DNA from: Streptomyces sp. yr375
Lineage (GTDB): Bacteria; Actinomycetota; Actinomycetes; Streptomycetales; Streptomycetaceae
DNA length: 64,000 bases
Direction of reading: 5' to 3'
NCBI RefSeq assembly: GCF_900110755.1
Contig: NZ_FOFF01000001.1
Span: forward strand, 186,001 to 250,000
The position numbers were made by a program, and so were the translations under genes. Below the pieces are notes generated by a model. It saw only the letters and a program-made list of their open reading frames with translations. It was not told where the DNA came from and ran no database searches. Shown piece after piece: positions 34,953-43,028 of this stretch. The number at the start of each line of letters is the position of its first letter. Position 1 is the stretch's first letter.

Positions 34953-37900
34953 TCACCGCCAGGTCAGTTGGGGGTGGGAGGCGTCGACCCCGATGATCCG
35001 GGGGTCGAAGCGCGTGAATCCGTTGAGGCGGACGCGCAGGTGGGGAACGCGTTCAAGTCCCTTCAGGTCCACACATGTCTCGCGGCCGGGCAGCGACAAG
35101 AGCGTAAGCCGAACCAGGGAAGGAAACGCCGACAACAACTGTGAGAGGACGACGCGCTTCTCCTGAGCGTCGCCGAGGAGCAGGAACAGGTGGGTCACCC
35201 CGGGGTGTACGGGTGTCGGCAACAGCGCGTAGTCCGAATGTGCTGTCAGGACCAGGTGGGTGAGCGCGGGGAGGGCGGCAAGCGCGTGCATCCCCACCTC
35301 GGCCTGATCGTAAAGGCCCAGATGGCTCAGGCTCGCCCAGCCGGCCGTGTGTACGGCCCAGTCGGTGGGGAGGCTGGCGAGGGACAGTTCTCGCAGGTGG
35401 GGAAGTGCAGGCAGAGCGAATCGTGTTTGGCCGGCGTACGGGCGGTACAAAGCAGTGGATCTGGGTGAATCATCGTCGAACAGTGCTCTGAGGGACACAT
35501 CTGGACCTGTGGCGTTCAGGCTGGACAGACTCCGCGCGCTGTCCAGTGGAGCAAGCGACACGTCGCCCCAGAGCACGCGCCAGTCGAGGTACAGAGAATC
35601 GACGGCATGCTCGTTCGCGAAGGCGGCGATCGCGTCCATCGGAATGCGCCCTGCCACTCTGAGTTTGCCGACGCGGCCGATGACCCGCCCTTGGACGAGT
35701 TGTTGGGCGCGGCCGATCGGCAGGTCGCTGATGTTCAGACCGGAAAGTATCTCGTCGGCGAACTCCGGGCCGGGAAAGTCCATCCAGGCATCGGCGAGAC
35801 GGGAGGACAGGGCTCTGCGCCGGTTGTCAGGGATGGCGGCGAGGAAGCGCAGGGCTTCAGGGCCGCCCATTGCCGTGGCCAGTCGGATGGCGCTGTAGGA
35901 CGCGACGGATTCTTTCCAGTTGGCTACTCGCTGTAGTTCCACCAGCAGATCGGGTCCCACGGCCACGAACTGGCTCAAGCCGAGCACGGTCTGCGAGTAA
36001 GAGCTGTTGGCCCAGAAGGACTTGGCAACCCCCGAGACCAGCGCCCGCCGGTCGTCCTCGGACATCTGCACCGCGTACGGAATACACGCGGCCGCCGCCA
36101 TCCGCATCCGATCCTTCTGCTTCCGGTTCGTCATCAGCCGCAGCTTCTTGCGGAACTGTGAGACGAACTCATGGGTGTCGGCCAGACTGCACTGGCTCAT
36201 GGCGAAGCGCAGGATGTCGTCCCAGCTCTCGTCCCCGGCGTGGCCGGCGAGTTGGCCGAAGGCGCGCTGGGCGACCATGTCGGTGGCCGCGAGGTAGTCC
36301 TGGAAGGTGCGGTGGCTGAAGCGCAGGGTGTCTTCGGCGGGCGCGACGAGCAGCCCGCTCCGCTCGTGCAGGGCCTTGCGGATCTCCTCGGGAGTGTGGG
36401 TGCCGGCTTCGTGGCCGAGGCTGCGCAGCCGCTCCCGGACCTTGTCGTCGAAGCGGTCGAGGGTGATTTCCCGTTCGCCCTCGGTCGTCAAATATCCGGC
36501 CACCCAGGACAGGATCGCGCGCCGCTGATCCACGTCCACCTCGGGCAGCGGGTCCGGAACCTTGCGGTCCGCGTCGCGCAGGCCGAGCATCATGTCGACG
36601 GTCTTGGCGTACAACTCCTGCCGGAAACGCGGCAGTCGGGCACCGTGCACCTCGTGGAGCTTGCACAGGACGGCGCACAACAAGGGGGTGGCGGCGAGTG
36701 TCGAGAGGTCGTGGGATTCGTCGATGCGCCTGATCAGCTTGGCTTCGAGCTCGGTAAGCCGGGTGATGCGGCGCTCGCGCTCCTCGTCGTCGAGGTGGGG
36801 GGCCGCGACGCCGAGCTTGGCGGCGGCATGCCACTTGTGGATGAGCTGGGCGCGCTGGTCCTTGTTGAGTTCCAGGAGTTTGAGCTCGACGAAGCCGAGC
36901 TTCGTGGGCGGGCTCCAGCGCAGCAGTGCCTCGGGCCGCCCGGTGACGATCACGGGCAGGTCGCGGAAGTCCCTCAGCAGTTTGTTGACCCAGTTCAGTA
37001 CGCCGTCGCGGTGCGACTCCAGCACCTCGTCCAGTCCGTCGACGAGCAGGAGCGCCCGGTTCTGCTCCAGGACGCGGCGGAGCCACCCGTCCGGGGGCGG
37101 CGCGCCGGTGGCCATCCGGTTGAACCGGAGGAACTCCTCGGGTGCGGGCGGAACGCCGTCCCGCCCCTCCTCCTGCTTCCACCGGGGCGCGTACATGTCG
37201 CGCAGGCGGATGAGGAAGGGCACCCGGTGGTTGAACGGCTCCAGGGGGCCCTTGCAGGAGTTGCGTGCCATGGACACGGCCAGCCATTCGAGCAGCGTGG
37301 ACTTGCCCGCCCCCGGATCGCCGCGCAGCAGAAGACGGGGGTTCTTCGGCAGCAACTGTTCCACCGGCCTCGACTGGTCGGTGGACGACAGCCCCAGGGT
37401 GGTCAGGCCGGCGTCGAGACTGACGTAGGCGTGCTCGATGCCGATGTCGTCGTCGAGGTGCCCGTGCCGGCCCAGGCCGAACAGCTCGATGTGCCCGTAG
37501 CGGCGGATCACGTCCTTGCGGTACGCGTCCAGGAACGCGGCGTCCCTGGCGTCCGCCTCGGTGAGCGGGACCGGCACCCGGAACACCGCGTCGGCCAGCG
37601 GCGAGGCCTCGAAGAACGCGCCGATCGGAGCGGCCTCCAGCCGGGAGTGCTGCCAGCCGACCGAGTCCCGCACGATGACGCCCACCAGCCAGCGCCCCGC
37701 GTGGAAGACCGGCGCTCCCGACATGCCGCTCCACGGCTTGGCGCCCTCCGGCGGATGACTCTCCACCTCGAGGGAGAGATAGCCGTGCCGGTCGGCGGTG
37801 TTCGGCGCGACTCGGAAGGCCGCCTCCAGCGGGGCGGCACCACTGGCAGGCCTCGTCATGACCCCCGGCAGACCGAGCGCCGAGCAGTCGCCGAACCGGG

Positions 37901-38192
37901 TGTCGGGCGCCAGATCGGCCATGTGCACCGGAGACAGGTCGCCGGGTTCGGCGAGATCCTCGGCCAGCAGCAGGAAGGCGACGTCGCTCCTGACGCTCAC
38001 CACCTCGGCCGGACTGCTCACGAGCGTCGACAGGCGGCACACGCGCAACTCGTCCGGCGGTACGTCGGCGGCGACATGGCCGGCCGTCAGCACGAGGCGC
38101 GGGTTGAGCAGGTAGCCGCTGCCGCGCACCTGGTCACCGGCCGTGGTGACGGCGACCAGGTGGGCCCGGCTCGGGTGGCGAGGAGCGGTCAC
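34953..38192 (-). CDS. Trypsin-NACHT-leucine-rich protein (NLR-like conflict protein)
   Basis: 1079 aa from a GTG that overlaps the trypco2 stop (GTGA). Residues 1-210 are a trypsin-like protease with triad H39 (TAGH), D70 (SDVAF) and S158 (GMSGAP). About 270-600 is a NACHT STAND ATPase: Walker A GDPGAGKST at 291-299, Walker B LLLVDGLDE near 380, and sensor PVIVTGRPE. A helical region follows, and the C-terminal 200 residues carry leucine-rich units (HLRELSLASLP, ALTHLVLTAHS, SLVRLTLLSLPG). Trypsin-NACHT fusions with trypco genes are known as biological-conflict systems and bacterial NACHTs include antiphage proteins. Expected action is ligand sensing by the C-terminus, oligomerisation, and protease activation. 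The trigger is unknown. Confidence 0.95.
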   Translation of the reverse strand: MTAPRHPSRAHLVAVTTAGDQVRGSGYLLNPRLVLTAGHVAADVPPDELRVCRLSTLVSSPAEVVSVRSDVAFLLLAEDLAEPGDLSPVHMADLAPDTRFGDCSALGLPGVMTRPASGAAPLEAAFRVAPNTADRHGYLSLEVESHPPEGAKPWSGMSGAPVFHAGRWLVGVIVRDSVGWQHSRLEAAPIGAFFEASPLADAVFRVPVPLTEADARDAAFLDAYRKDVIRRYGHIELFGLGRHGHLDDDIGIEHAYVSLDAGLTTLGLSSTDQSRPVEQLLPKNPRLLLRGDPGAGKSTLLEWLAVSMARNSCKGPLEPFNHRVPFLIRLRDMYAPRWKQEEGRDGVPPAPEEFLRFNRMATGAPPPDGWLRRVLEQNRALLLVDGLDEVLESHRDGVLNWVNKLLRDFRDLPVIVTGRPEALLRWSPPTKLGFVELKLLELNKDQRAQLIHKWHAAAKLGVAAPHLDDEERERRITRLTELEAKLIRRIDESHDLSTLAATPLLCAVLCKLHEVHGARLPRFRQELYAKTVDMMLGLRDADRKVPDPLPEVDVDQRRAILSWVAGYLTTEGEREITLDRFDDKVRERLRSLGHEAGTHTPEEIRKALHERSGLLVAPAEDTLRFSHRTFQDYLAATDMVAQRAFGQLAGHAGDESWDDILRFAMSQCSLADTHEFVSQFRKKLRLMTNRKQKDRMRMAAAACIPYAVQMSEDDRRALVSGVAKSFWANSSYSQTVLGLSQFVAVGPDLLVELQRVANWKESVASYSAIRLATAMGGPEALRFLAAIPDNRRRALSSRLADAWMDFPGPEFADEILSGLNISDLPIGRAQQLVQGRVIGRVGKLRVAGRIPMDAIAAFANEHAVDSLYLDWRVLWGDVSLAPLDSARSLSSLNATGPDVSLRALFDDDSPRSTALYRPYAGQTRFALPALPHLRELSLASLPTDWAVHTAGWASLSHLGLYDQAEVGMHALAALPALTHLVLTAHSDYALLPTPVHPGVTHLFLLLGDAQEKRVVLSQLLSAFPSLVRLTLLSLPGRETCVDLKGLERVPHLRVRLNGFTRFDPRIIGVDASHPQLTWR

Positions 38193-38527
38193 GGAACGAG
38201 ACGGTGACCGGCGTCGGTGTTGCGGATCTCGGGACTCTCACCGGTCGAGGCCAGGATCGGGGTGAGGTTGAGCGTCACCCGGTGGGTCTGGGCGTTCGAC
38301 CACTTGCCCTCGGCACCAACGGTGACGACCCAGGCCTTCACCCCGCCCTGGACGGTACGGTCCTGGGTCAGCGCCACGGAGAACTCCAGTTGGATCGGGC
38401 CGACCTGGAAACGTACGTCGGAGCCGGGGTCCGTGGCGGCTGCCTCGGTGATCTGGGTGCGCAGGGCCTGGACGGCCGAGACCAGGTCGATCGAGAGGGC
38501 CGGGTCGTCGTCGGGCGGGTTCGCCAT
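38189..38527 (-). CDS. Trypco2 (trypsin-co-occurring domain 2) family protein
   Basis: 112 aa, ATG after GGGAG. The sequence has a helical N-terminus (LVSAVQALRTQITEAA), then VRFQVGPIQLEFSVALT and a beta-rich GVKAWVVTVGAEGKWSNAQTHRVTLNLTP. This is the layout of trypco2 proteins, which co-occur with trypsin-NACHT genes. Its stop overlaps the NACHT-protein start (GTGA), so the two are made together. Likely partner roles are substrate, inhibitor or adaptor of the protease; none is shown by sequence. Confidence 0.88.
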   Translation of the reverse strand: MANPPDDDPALSIDLVSAVQALRTQITEAAATDPGSDVRFQVGPIQLEFSVALTQDRTVQGGVKAWVVTVGAEGKWSNAQTHRVTLNLTPILASTGESPEIRNTDAGHRLVP

Positions 38528-38680
38528 GGTGGGTCAACTCCCTTGATGCTCAAGCGTCATGAAGTTCGGCGCTGCCCGACATCATGCTGCACGCCACCCC
38601 CTCCGAGCAGGCGGATCCGGCATTTCGCCGCCCCGGCGACCGACGACCTGTGATCCTCGCCTTCTGTCGACCGACCCGCC

Positions 38681-38737
38681 CGGCACCCCGCCCGGCACCC
38701 CGCCCCGCACCCGCCCCGCACCCGCCCCGCACCCGCT
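38681..38737. repeat. Five tandem 11-12 bp GC repeats upstream of trypco2
   Basis: Two copies of CGGCACCCCGCC (38681-38704) are followed by three copies of CCGCACCCGCC or a one-base variant (38705-38737). They lie about 150 bp upstream of the trypco2 start in the divergent gap before the leader peptide at 38857. The 328-bp gap (38528-38856) contains no supported gene. Repeat number may vary between strains. Confidence 0.8.
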
Positions 38738-38856
38738 CGGTACCCACCTGGTGGACGCCCCCTTGACGGGCGCTGTGGGCGGATCGACACTCGATCCGGG
38801 AATCCTAGTGAACGGGTAGGGAAACAATGGGGCGCCAAGAGCCGGTCACCAGCCGA

Positions 38857-38946
38857 GTGAGCCGTACGGCGTGGTCGTCGCCCCTTCTCACCTCCCGCCG
38901 CCACATCGACCTACAGCGCGTGTGCAGCGCGATCCCCCTGGGCTGA
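38857..38946 (+). CDS. Cysteine-type leader peptide (29 aa) ahead of the GST-like gene
   Basis: The GTG-started ORF ends with RRHIDLQRVCSAIPLG, carrying the HIDLQRVxxAl signature of actinobacterial sulfur-gene leader peptides that usually end in cysteines. One Cys is present. It is followed by 192 bp of GC-rich sequence with possible hairpins before the GST-like gene, as expected for ribosome-mediated attenuation by cysteine supply. A second such peptide lies at 40134, with the same core motif. Confidence 0.78.
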   Translation: MSRTAWSSPLLTSRRHIDLQRVCSAIPLG

Positions 38947-39138
38947 GCCCAGGCCCGTTCCCGCGCCGCACCGGCCCCCCCCCGGTACCGCCCCCGGCCC
39001 CGCTTCGTCGGCGCGCGCGGACGAGCGCCACGCCCCCGGCTCTGGGCCCCGGCTTCCGGCCCCCGCCCCACCCGCCCGACGTCGCAACCGCCGCGCGCAC
39101 GTCCTCCTTACGCAGCGCGCCCGCCCCCGGGGAGAGAC

Positions 39139-40020
39139 ATGTCCGTCACACCACTGGCCGCCGCCCACCCGTCCGCCCGGCCCGCCGCCGCCTTCCGGGG
39201 CCGGATCGGCCGGGACGCGCGCAGCGGCCACTACGCCGTGCCCGGCCGTTATCGCCTGCACCTGGCCACGGCCGACCCCGACTGTCTGCGCATCGCCGTC
39301 ACCCACAGCCTCCTCGGCCTGGACCGGGCCTGCCCGGTCACCTTCCTGCCGGCCGTCCCGGACTGCCCCGACGGCGGCCACTCCGCGCTGCGCCCGCTCT
39401 ACGACGCCAGCGCGCACCGCTACACCGGACCGGCCCTCGCGCCCGTGCTCAGCGACGACTGGTCGGGGCGCATCGTCAGCAGCCACGGCCCCGACATCGC
39501 CCGCGACCTGGCCCGGCGGTTCGGCGGCGGACGGGTCGTGCTGTACCCGTGCGGCGCGGAGTCGCAGATCGAGGCCGTCGAGCGGATGTGCGCGCAGGGC
39601 ATCGAGGAGGCCGCGCAGCGCGCCGGAGCGGCCGACGCGGGCGAGGCGGAACGTGCCGCCGCGCTCGACACGCTGCTCACCACGCTCGGCGTGCTGGAGC
39701 GCGGGCTCGGCAGTCACGCCCATCTGATCAGCGATCAGATCACCGCCGCGGACGTCGAGTTGTGGGTCGCGCTGGTCCAACTCGACACCGTGCACCGCAA
39801 TCACCTCGACGCGAGCGCCGTGCACCGCATCGCCGACCACCCCGCCCTGTGGGCCTACGCCCGCCGACTGGCCGCCCACCCCGCCTTCGGTGCCCACGTC
39901 GACCTGGACGCCATCGCCCGCCGCCACCACGCCCGTTGCCAGGGCCTGGAGGCCGCCGGCGCGGCGGTCCAGATCCTGGACTGGGCGACCCACACGACGG
40001 ACGGAGCGGACCGGCGCTGA
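39139..40020 (+). CDS. Glutathionyl-hydroquinone-reductase-like (ECM4/YqjG, GST-fold) protein
   Basis: 293 aa, ATG after GGGGAGAG. Family landmarks are GRYRLHLATADPDCLR, where ECM4 proteins have their CPWxxR motif and catalytic Cys, then LYDASAHRYTGPALAPVLSDD and GRIVSSHGPDIARDL, and a helical C-terminal domain. The Cys is present but CPW is changed to DPDC. Actinobacteria make mycothiol and not glutathione, so the thiol substrate may differ. The upstream cysteine leader peptide points to sulfur-linked expression. Confidence 0.82.
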   Translation: MSVTPLAAAHPSARPAAAFRGRIGRDARSGHYAVPGRYRLHLATADPDCLRIAVTHSLLGLDRACPVTFLPAVPDCPDGGHSALRPLYDASAHRYTGPALAPVLSDDWSGRIVSSHGPDIARDLARRFGGGRVVLYPCGAESQIEAVERMCAQGIEEAAQRAGAADAGEAERAAALDTLLTTLGVLERGLGSHAHLISDQITAADVELWVALVQLDTVHRNHLDASAVHRIADHPALWAYARRLAAHPAFGAHVDLDAIARRHHARCQGLEAAGAAVQILDWATHTTDGADRR

Positions 40021-40041
40021 CTCAGGCTGGTGCGTGCGGGT

Positions 40042-40068
40042 GGGAACACCTGAGCGGGCCGGGTCGTT
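40042..40068 (+). promoter_or_regulatory. Candidate SigR-type promoter for the leader peptide/LLM operon
   Basis: GGGAAC at 40042-40047 is followed by 18 bp and GTT at 40066-40068 (cGTTG), which fits the SigR pattern GGGAAY-N17-SGTT for thiol-oxidative stress. The leader peptide begins 66 bp downstream and the operon encodes sulfur-linked oxidoreductases, which fits SigR. Sequence match only. Confidence 0.5.
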
Positions 40069-40133
40069 GTGACTGATGACGAGAAGCATGAGGCGAGGCG
40101 CGACAGCGCGCCCGGAAGGGGGAGGTGGCGGAC

Positions 40134-40220
40134 GTGACGCACATATTGCACGCCGTGCACCTGCACTCCCGGCCGCACATAGACCTCCAGCGCGTGGCCG
40201 CCGCGCTCTGTTGCTCCTGA
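40134..40220 (+). CDS. Cysteine leader peptide (28 aa) ahead of two flavin monooxygenases
   Basis: GTG after a strong GGGGGAGG site. The peptide ends HIDLQRVAAALCCS, with the actinobacterial HIDLQRV core and two adjacent Cys codons just before the stop. This is a typical cysteine-sensing attenuator: slow decoding of Cys codons when cysteine is scarce would favour expression of the downstream genes. The operon start is 79 bp further on. Confidence 0.85.
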   Translation: MTHILHAVHLHSRPHIDLQRVAAALCCS

Positions 40221-40299
40221 CCCGTTCCTCTCCGCCGCACCCCACCCCCTTGCCGCGGGTGGAGTGCGCCCTCGTACGGACCTTCAGGAAGGCACCCCC

Positions 40300-41514
40300 G
40301 TGTCCTCGACCTCCCCTTCTCCGACTCCCCTTTCTCCGACGTCCCCTTCTCCCCTCCATCTCGCCGTCGCTCTGGACGGTGCCGGCTGGCACCCCGCCTC
40401 CTGGCGTGAGCCCGTCGCCCGGCCCCGTGAGCTGTTCACCGCCGGATACTGGGCCGACCTGGTCGCCGAGGCCGAGCGCGGCCTGCTCGACTTCGTGACC
40501 ATCGAGGACGGCCTCGGCCCGCAGTCCTCCCACCTCCTGGACCCGGACGACCGCACCGACCAGGTCCGGGGCCGCCTCGACGCCGTACTCATCGCCTCCC
40601 GCGTCGCCCCGCTGACCCGCCACATAGGGCTGGTGCCGACCGTGGTGGCCACGCACACAAAGCCGTTCCACCTCTCCAAGGCGATCGCCACCCTGGACTA
40701 CGTGAGCACCGGCCGCGCGGGCCTGCGCGTGCAGATCACCGCCCGCCCCACCGAAGCGGCCCACTTCGGCCGCCGCGCGATCCCCGGCATCGAGGCCCTC
40801 GAAACCTTGTTGGACGAGGCCGCCGACTACGTCGAGGTCGTGCGCCGCCTCTGGGACAGTTGGGAGGACGACGCCGAGATCCGGGACGTGGCCACGGGCC
40901 GCTTCATCGACCGCGACAAGCTCCACTACATCGACTTCGAGGGCCGCCACTTCAGCGTCAAGGGCCCCTCCATCACCCCGCGCCCGCCGCAGGGCCAGCC
41001 CCTGGTGACCGCCCTCGCGCACGGCACGGACTCCTACCGCCTGCTGGCCCGCGCCGCCGACGTCGGCTTCGTCACCCCGCACGACACCGACCGGGCCCGG
41101 GCGATCGTCGCCGAGATCCGCGCCGAACAGGAGACGGCGGGCCGGGCCGCCGAGCCGCTGCACCTCTTCGGCGACCTGGTCGTCTTCCTCGACGACGACC
41201 CCGCCGAGGCCGCCGCCCGCCGCGACCGCCTCGACACCCTCGCCGGCGAGGAGTACACGAGCGACGCCCGGATATTCACCGGCACGCCCGCCCAACTCGC
41301 CGACCTGCTACAGGAGTTGCGGGCGGCCGGTCTGACCGGGTTCCGGCTGCGGCCCGCCGTCGCGGGCCATGACCTGCCGGCCATCACCCGGGGCCTCGTC
41401 CCCGAACTCCAGCGCCGCGACGCCTTCCGCCGCGCCTACGAGGCCGACACCCTGCGCGGGCTGCTCGGCCTGCCCCGCCCCGCCAACCGCTACGCCGCCG
41501 CGACGAACGCCTGA
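40300..41514 (+). CDS. LLM-class flavin-dependent monooxygenase
   Basis: 404 aa from a GTG after AGGAAGG. The bacterial-luciferase-like TIM barrel is seen in LHLAVALDGAGWHP, RLDAVLIASRVAPLTRHIGLVPTVV, HLSKAIATLDYVSTGRAGLRVQ and VTALAHGTDSYRLLARAADVGFVTP. Enzymes of this type use FMNH2 and oxygen to cleave C-S bonds or oxidise related substrates. It is paired with a second LLM enzyme and controlled by a cysteine leader peptide, so release of sulfur from an organosulfur compound is a reasonable inference. Confidence 0.9.
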   Translation: MSSTSPSPTPLSPTSPSPLHLAVALDGAGWHPASWREPVARPRELFTAGYWADLVAEAERGLLDFVTIEDGLGPQSSHLLDPDDRTDQVRGRLDAVLIASRVAPLTRHIGLVPTVVATHTKPFHLSKAIATLDYVSTGRAGLRVQITARPTEAAHFGRRAIPGIEALETLLDEAADYVEVVRRLWDSWEDDAEIRDVATGRFIDRDKLHYIDFEGRHFSVKGPSITPRPPQGQPLVTALAHGTDSYRLLARAADVGFVTPHDTDRARAIVAEIRAEQETAGRAAEPLHLFGDLVVFLDDDPAEAAARRDRLDTLAGEEYTSDARIFTGTPAQLADLLQELRAAGLTGFRLRPAVAGHDLPAITRGLVPELQRRDAFRRAYEADTLRGLLGLPRPANRYAAATNA

Positions 41515-41532
41515 GCGGGAGGGAGCCCCACC

Positions 41533-42909
41533 ATGAGCAAGCCGCCGAAGCAGATCCACCTGGCCGCGCACTTCCCGGGCGTCAACAACACCACCGTGTG
41601 GAGCGACCCGCGGGCCGGCAGCCACATCGAGTTCAGCTCCTTCGCCCACTTCGCGCGCACCGCCGAGCGCGCCAAGTTCGACTTCCTCTTCCTCGCCGAG
41701 GGACTTCGGCTGCGCGAACAGGGCGGTGCCATCTACGACTTGGACGTGGTCGGCCGCCCCGACACCTTCACGGTCCTCGCCGCCCTCGCCGCCGTCACCG
41801 AGCGCCTCGGCCTCACCGGCACCATCAACTCCACCTTCAACGAGCCCTACGAGGTGGCCCGCCAGTTCGCCAGCCTCGACCACCTCTCCGACGGCCGCTC
41901 CGCATGGAACGTCGTCACCTCCTGGGACGCCTTCACGGGCGAGAACTTCCGCCGCGGCGGCTACCTCCCGCAGGAGGAGCGCTACGCCCGCGCCAAGGAG
42001 TTCCTCGCCACCACCCACGAACTCTTCGACTCCTGGCGGGGCGACGAGATCCTCGCCGACCAGAGCACCGGCGCCTTCCTCGGCGACGCCAAGGCCGGGG
42101 CGTTCGTCCACGAGGGACGGCAGTTCGACATCCACGGCCGGTTCAACGTCCCGCGCAGCCCCCAGGGCCGCCCGGTGATCTTCCAGGCCGGCGACTCCGA
42201 AGAGGGCCGCGAGTTCGCCGCGTCCTCCGCCGACGCCATCTTCAGCCGGTACGCCCAGCTCGACGCCGGCCAGGCCTTCTACACCGACGTCAAGTCCCGC
42301 CTCGCCAGGTACGGCCGCCGCGCCGACCAGTTGCTGATCCTGCCCGCCGCCAGCTTCGTCCTGGGCGACACCGACGCCGAGGCCGAGGAGATCGCCAAGG
42401 ACGTCCGCCGCAAGCAGGTCAGCGGCGCCACCGCCCTCAAGCACCTGGAGTTCGTCTGGAACCGTGACCTGTCCGGCTACGACCCGGACGGCCCGCTGCC
42501 CGCCATCGACCCGGACCCCGGCGAGCACCACATCGCCCGCGGTCGCGCCCAGGTCCGCATGTACCGCGATCCGCTGGCCACCGCCCGGGAGTGGCGGGAG
42601 CTGGCCGAGGCCAACCACTGGTCGATCCGCGACCTGGTCATCGAGACCGGCAACCGGCAGAACTTCGTCGGCAGCCCGGCGACCGTCGCCCGGACCATCA
42701 ACGACTACGTGCAGGCTGACGCCGCCGACGGCTTCATCCTCGTCCCGCACATCACCCCGAGCGGCCTCGACGAGTTCGCCGACAAGGTCGTCCCCCTCCT
42801 CCAGGAACAGGGCGTCTTCCGCACCGAGTACGAGGGCACCACACTCCGCGACCACCTCGGCCTCACCCACCCCGACGCCCCCGGCACCGCCGAGCGCGCG
42901 GCATCCTGA
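41533..42909 (+). CDS. LLM flavin monooxygenase of the NtaA/DszA/SnaA family
   Basis: 458 aa, ATG after GGGAGGGAG and 18 bp behind the first LLM gene. The family stretch GRSAWNVVTSWDAFTGENFRRGG is diagnostic of the NtaA/SnaA/DszA branch, along with RPVIFQAGDSEEGREFAA and DGFILVPHITPSGLDEFAD. Members oxidise nitrilotriacetate, dibenzothiophene sulfone or streptogramin precursors using FMNH2 from a separate reductase. No flavin reductase gene is in this operon. Given the cysteine leader, an organosulfur substrate is favoured. Confidence 0.92.
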   Translation: MSKPPKQIHLAAHFPGVNNTTVWSDPRAGSHIEFSSFAHFARTAERAKFDFLFLAEGLRLREQGGAIYDLDVVGRPDTFTVLAALAAVTERLGLTGTINSTFNEPYEVARQFASLDHLSDGRSAWNVVTSWDAFTGENFRRGGYLPQEERYARAKEFLATTHELFDSWRGDEILADQSTGAFLGDAKAGAFVHEGRQFDIHGRFNVPRSPQGRPVIFQAGDSEEGREFAASSADAIFSRYAQLDAGQAFYTDVKSRLARYGRRADQLLILPAASFVLGDTDAEAEEIAKDVRRKQVSGATALKHLEFVWNRDLSGYDPDGPLPAIDPDPGEHHIARGRAQVRMYRDPLATAREWRELAEANHWSIRDLVIETGNRQNFVGSPATVARTINDYVQADAADGFILVPHITPSGLDEFADKVVPLLQEQGVFRTEYEGTTLRDHLGLTHPDAPGTAERAAS

Positions 42910-42941
42910 AACAGTGCCGAGCACCCCCACGGCGCGGTGTG

Positions 42942-42984
42942 GCCGGGGACACGTCTCCCTCCCCCGAGGTGACGTGTCCCCGGC
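42942..42984. terminator. Bidirectional hairpin terminator between convergent genes
   Basis: A perfect 14-bp inverted repeat (GCCGGGGACACGTC at 42942-42955 and its complement at 42971-42984) with a 15-nt loop sits in the 119-bp gap between the convergent LLM and metalloprotease genes and can serve both. Confidence 0.85.
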
Positions 42985-43028
42985 GCTTCCCCCGGCGTCG
43001 GACTGCGGTCCCTACCCGGCCGTACGGC

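Noticed and set aside
38681..38737. Tandem GC repeats as a CRISPR array
   Set aside because: Units of 11-12 bp are contiguous with no spacers, and there are no cas genes.
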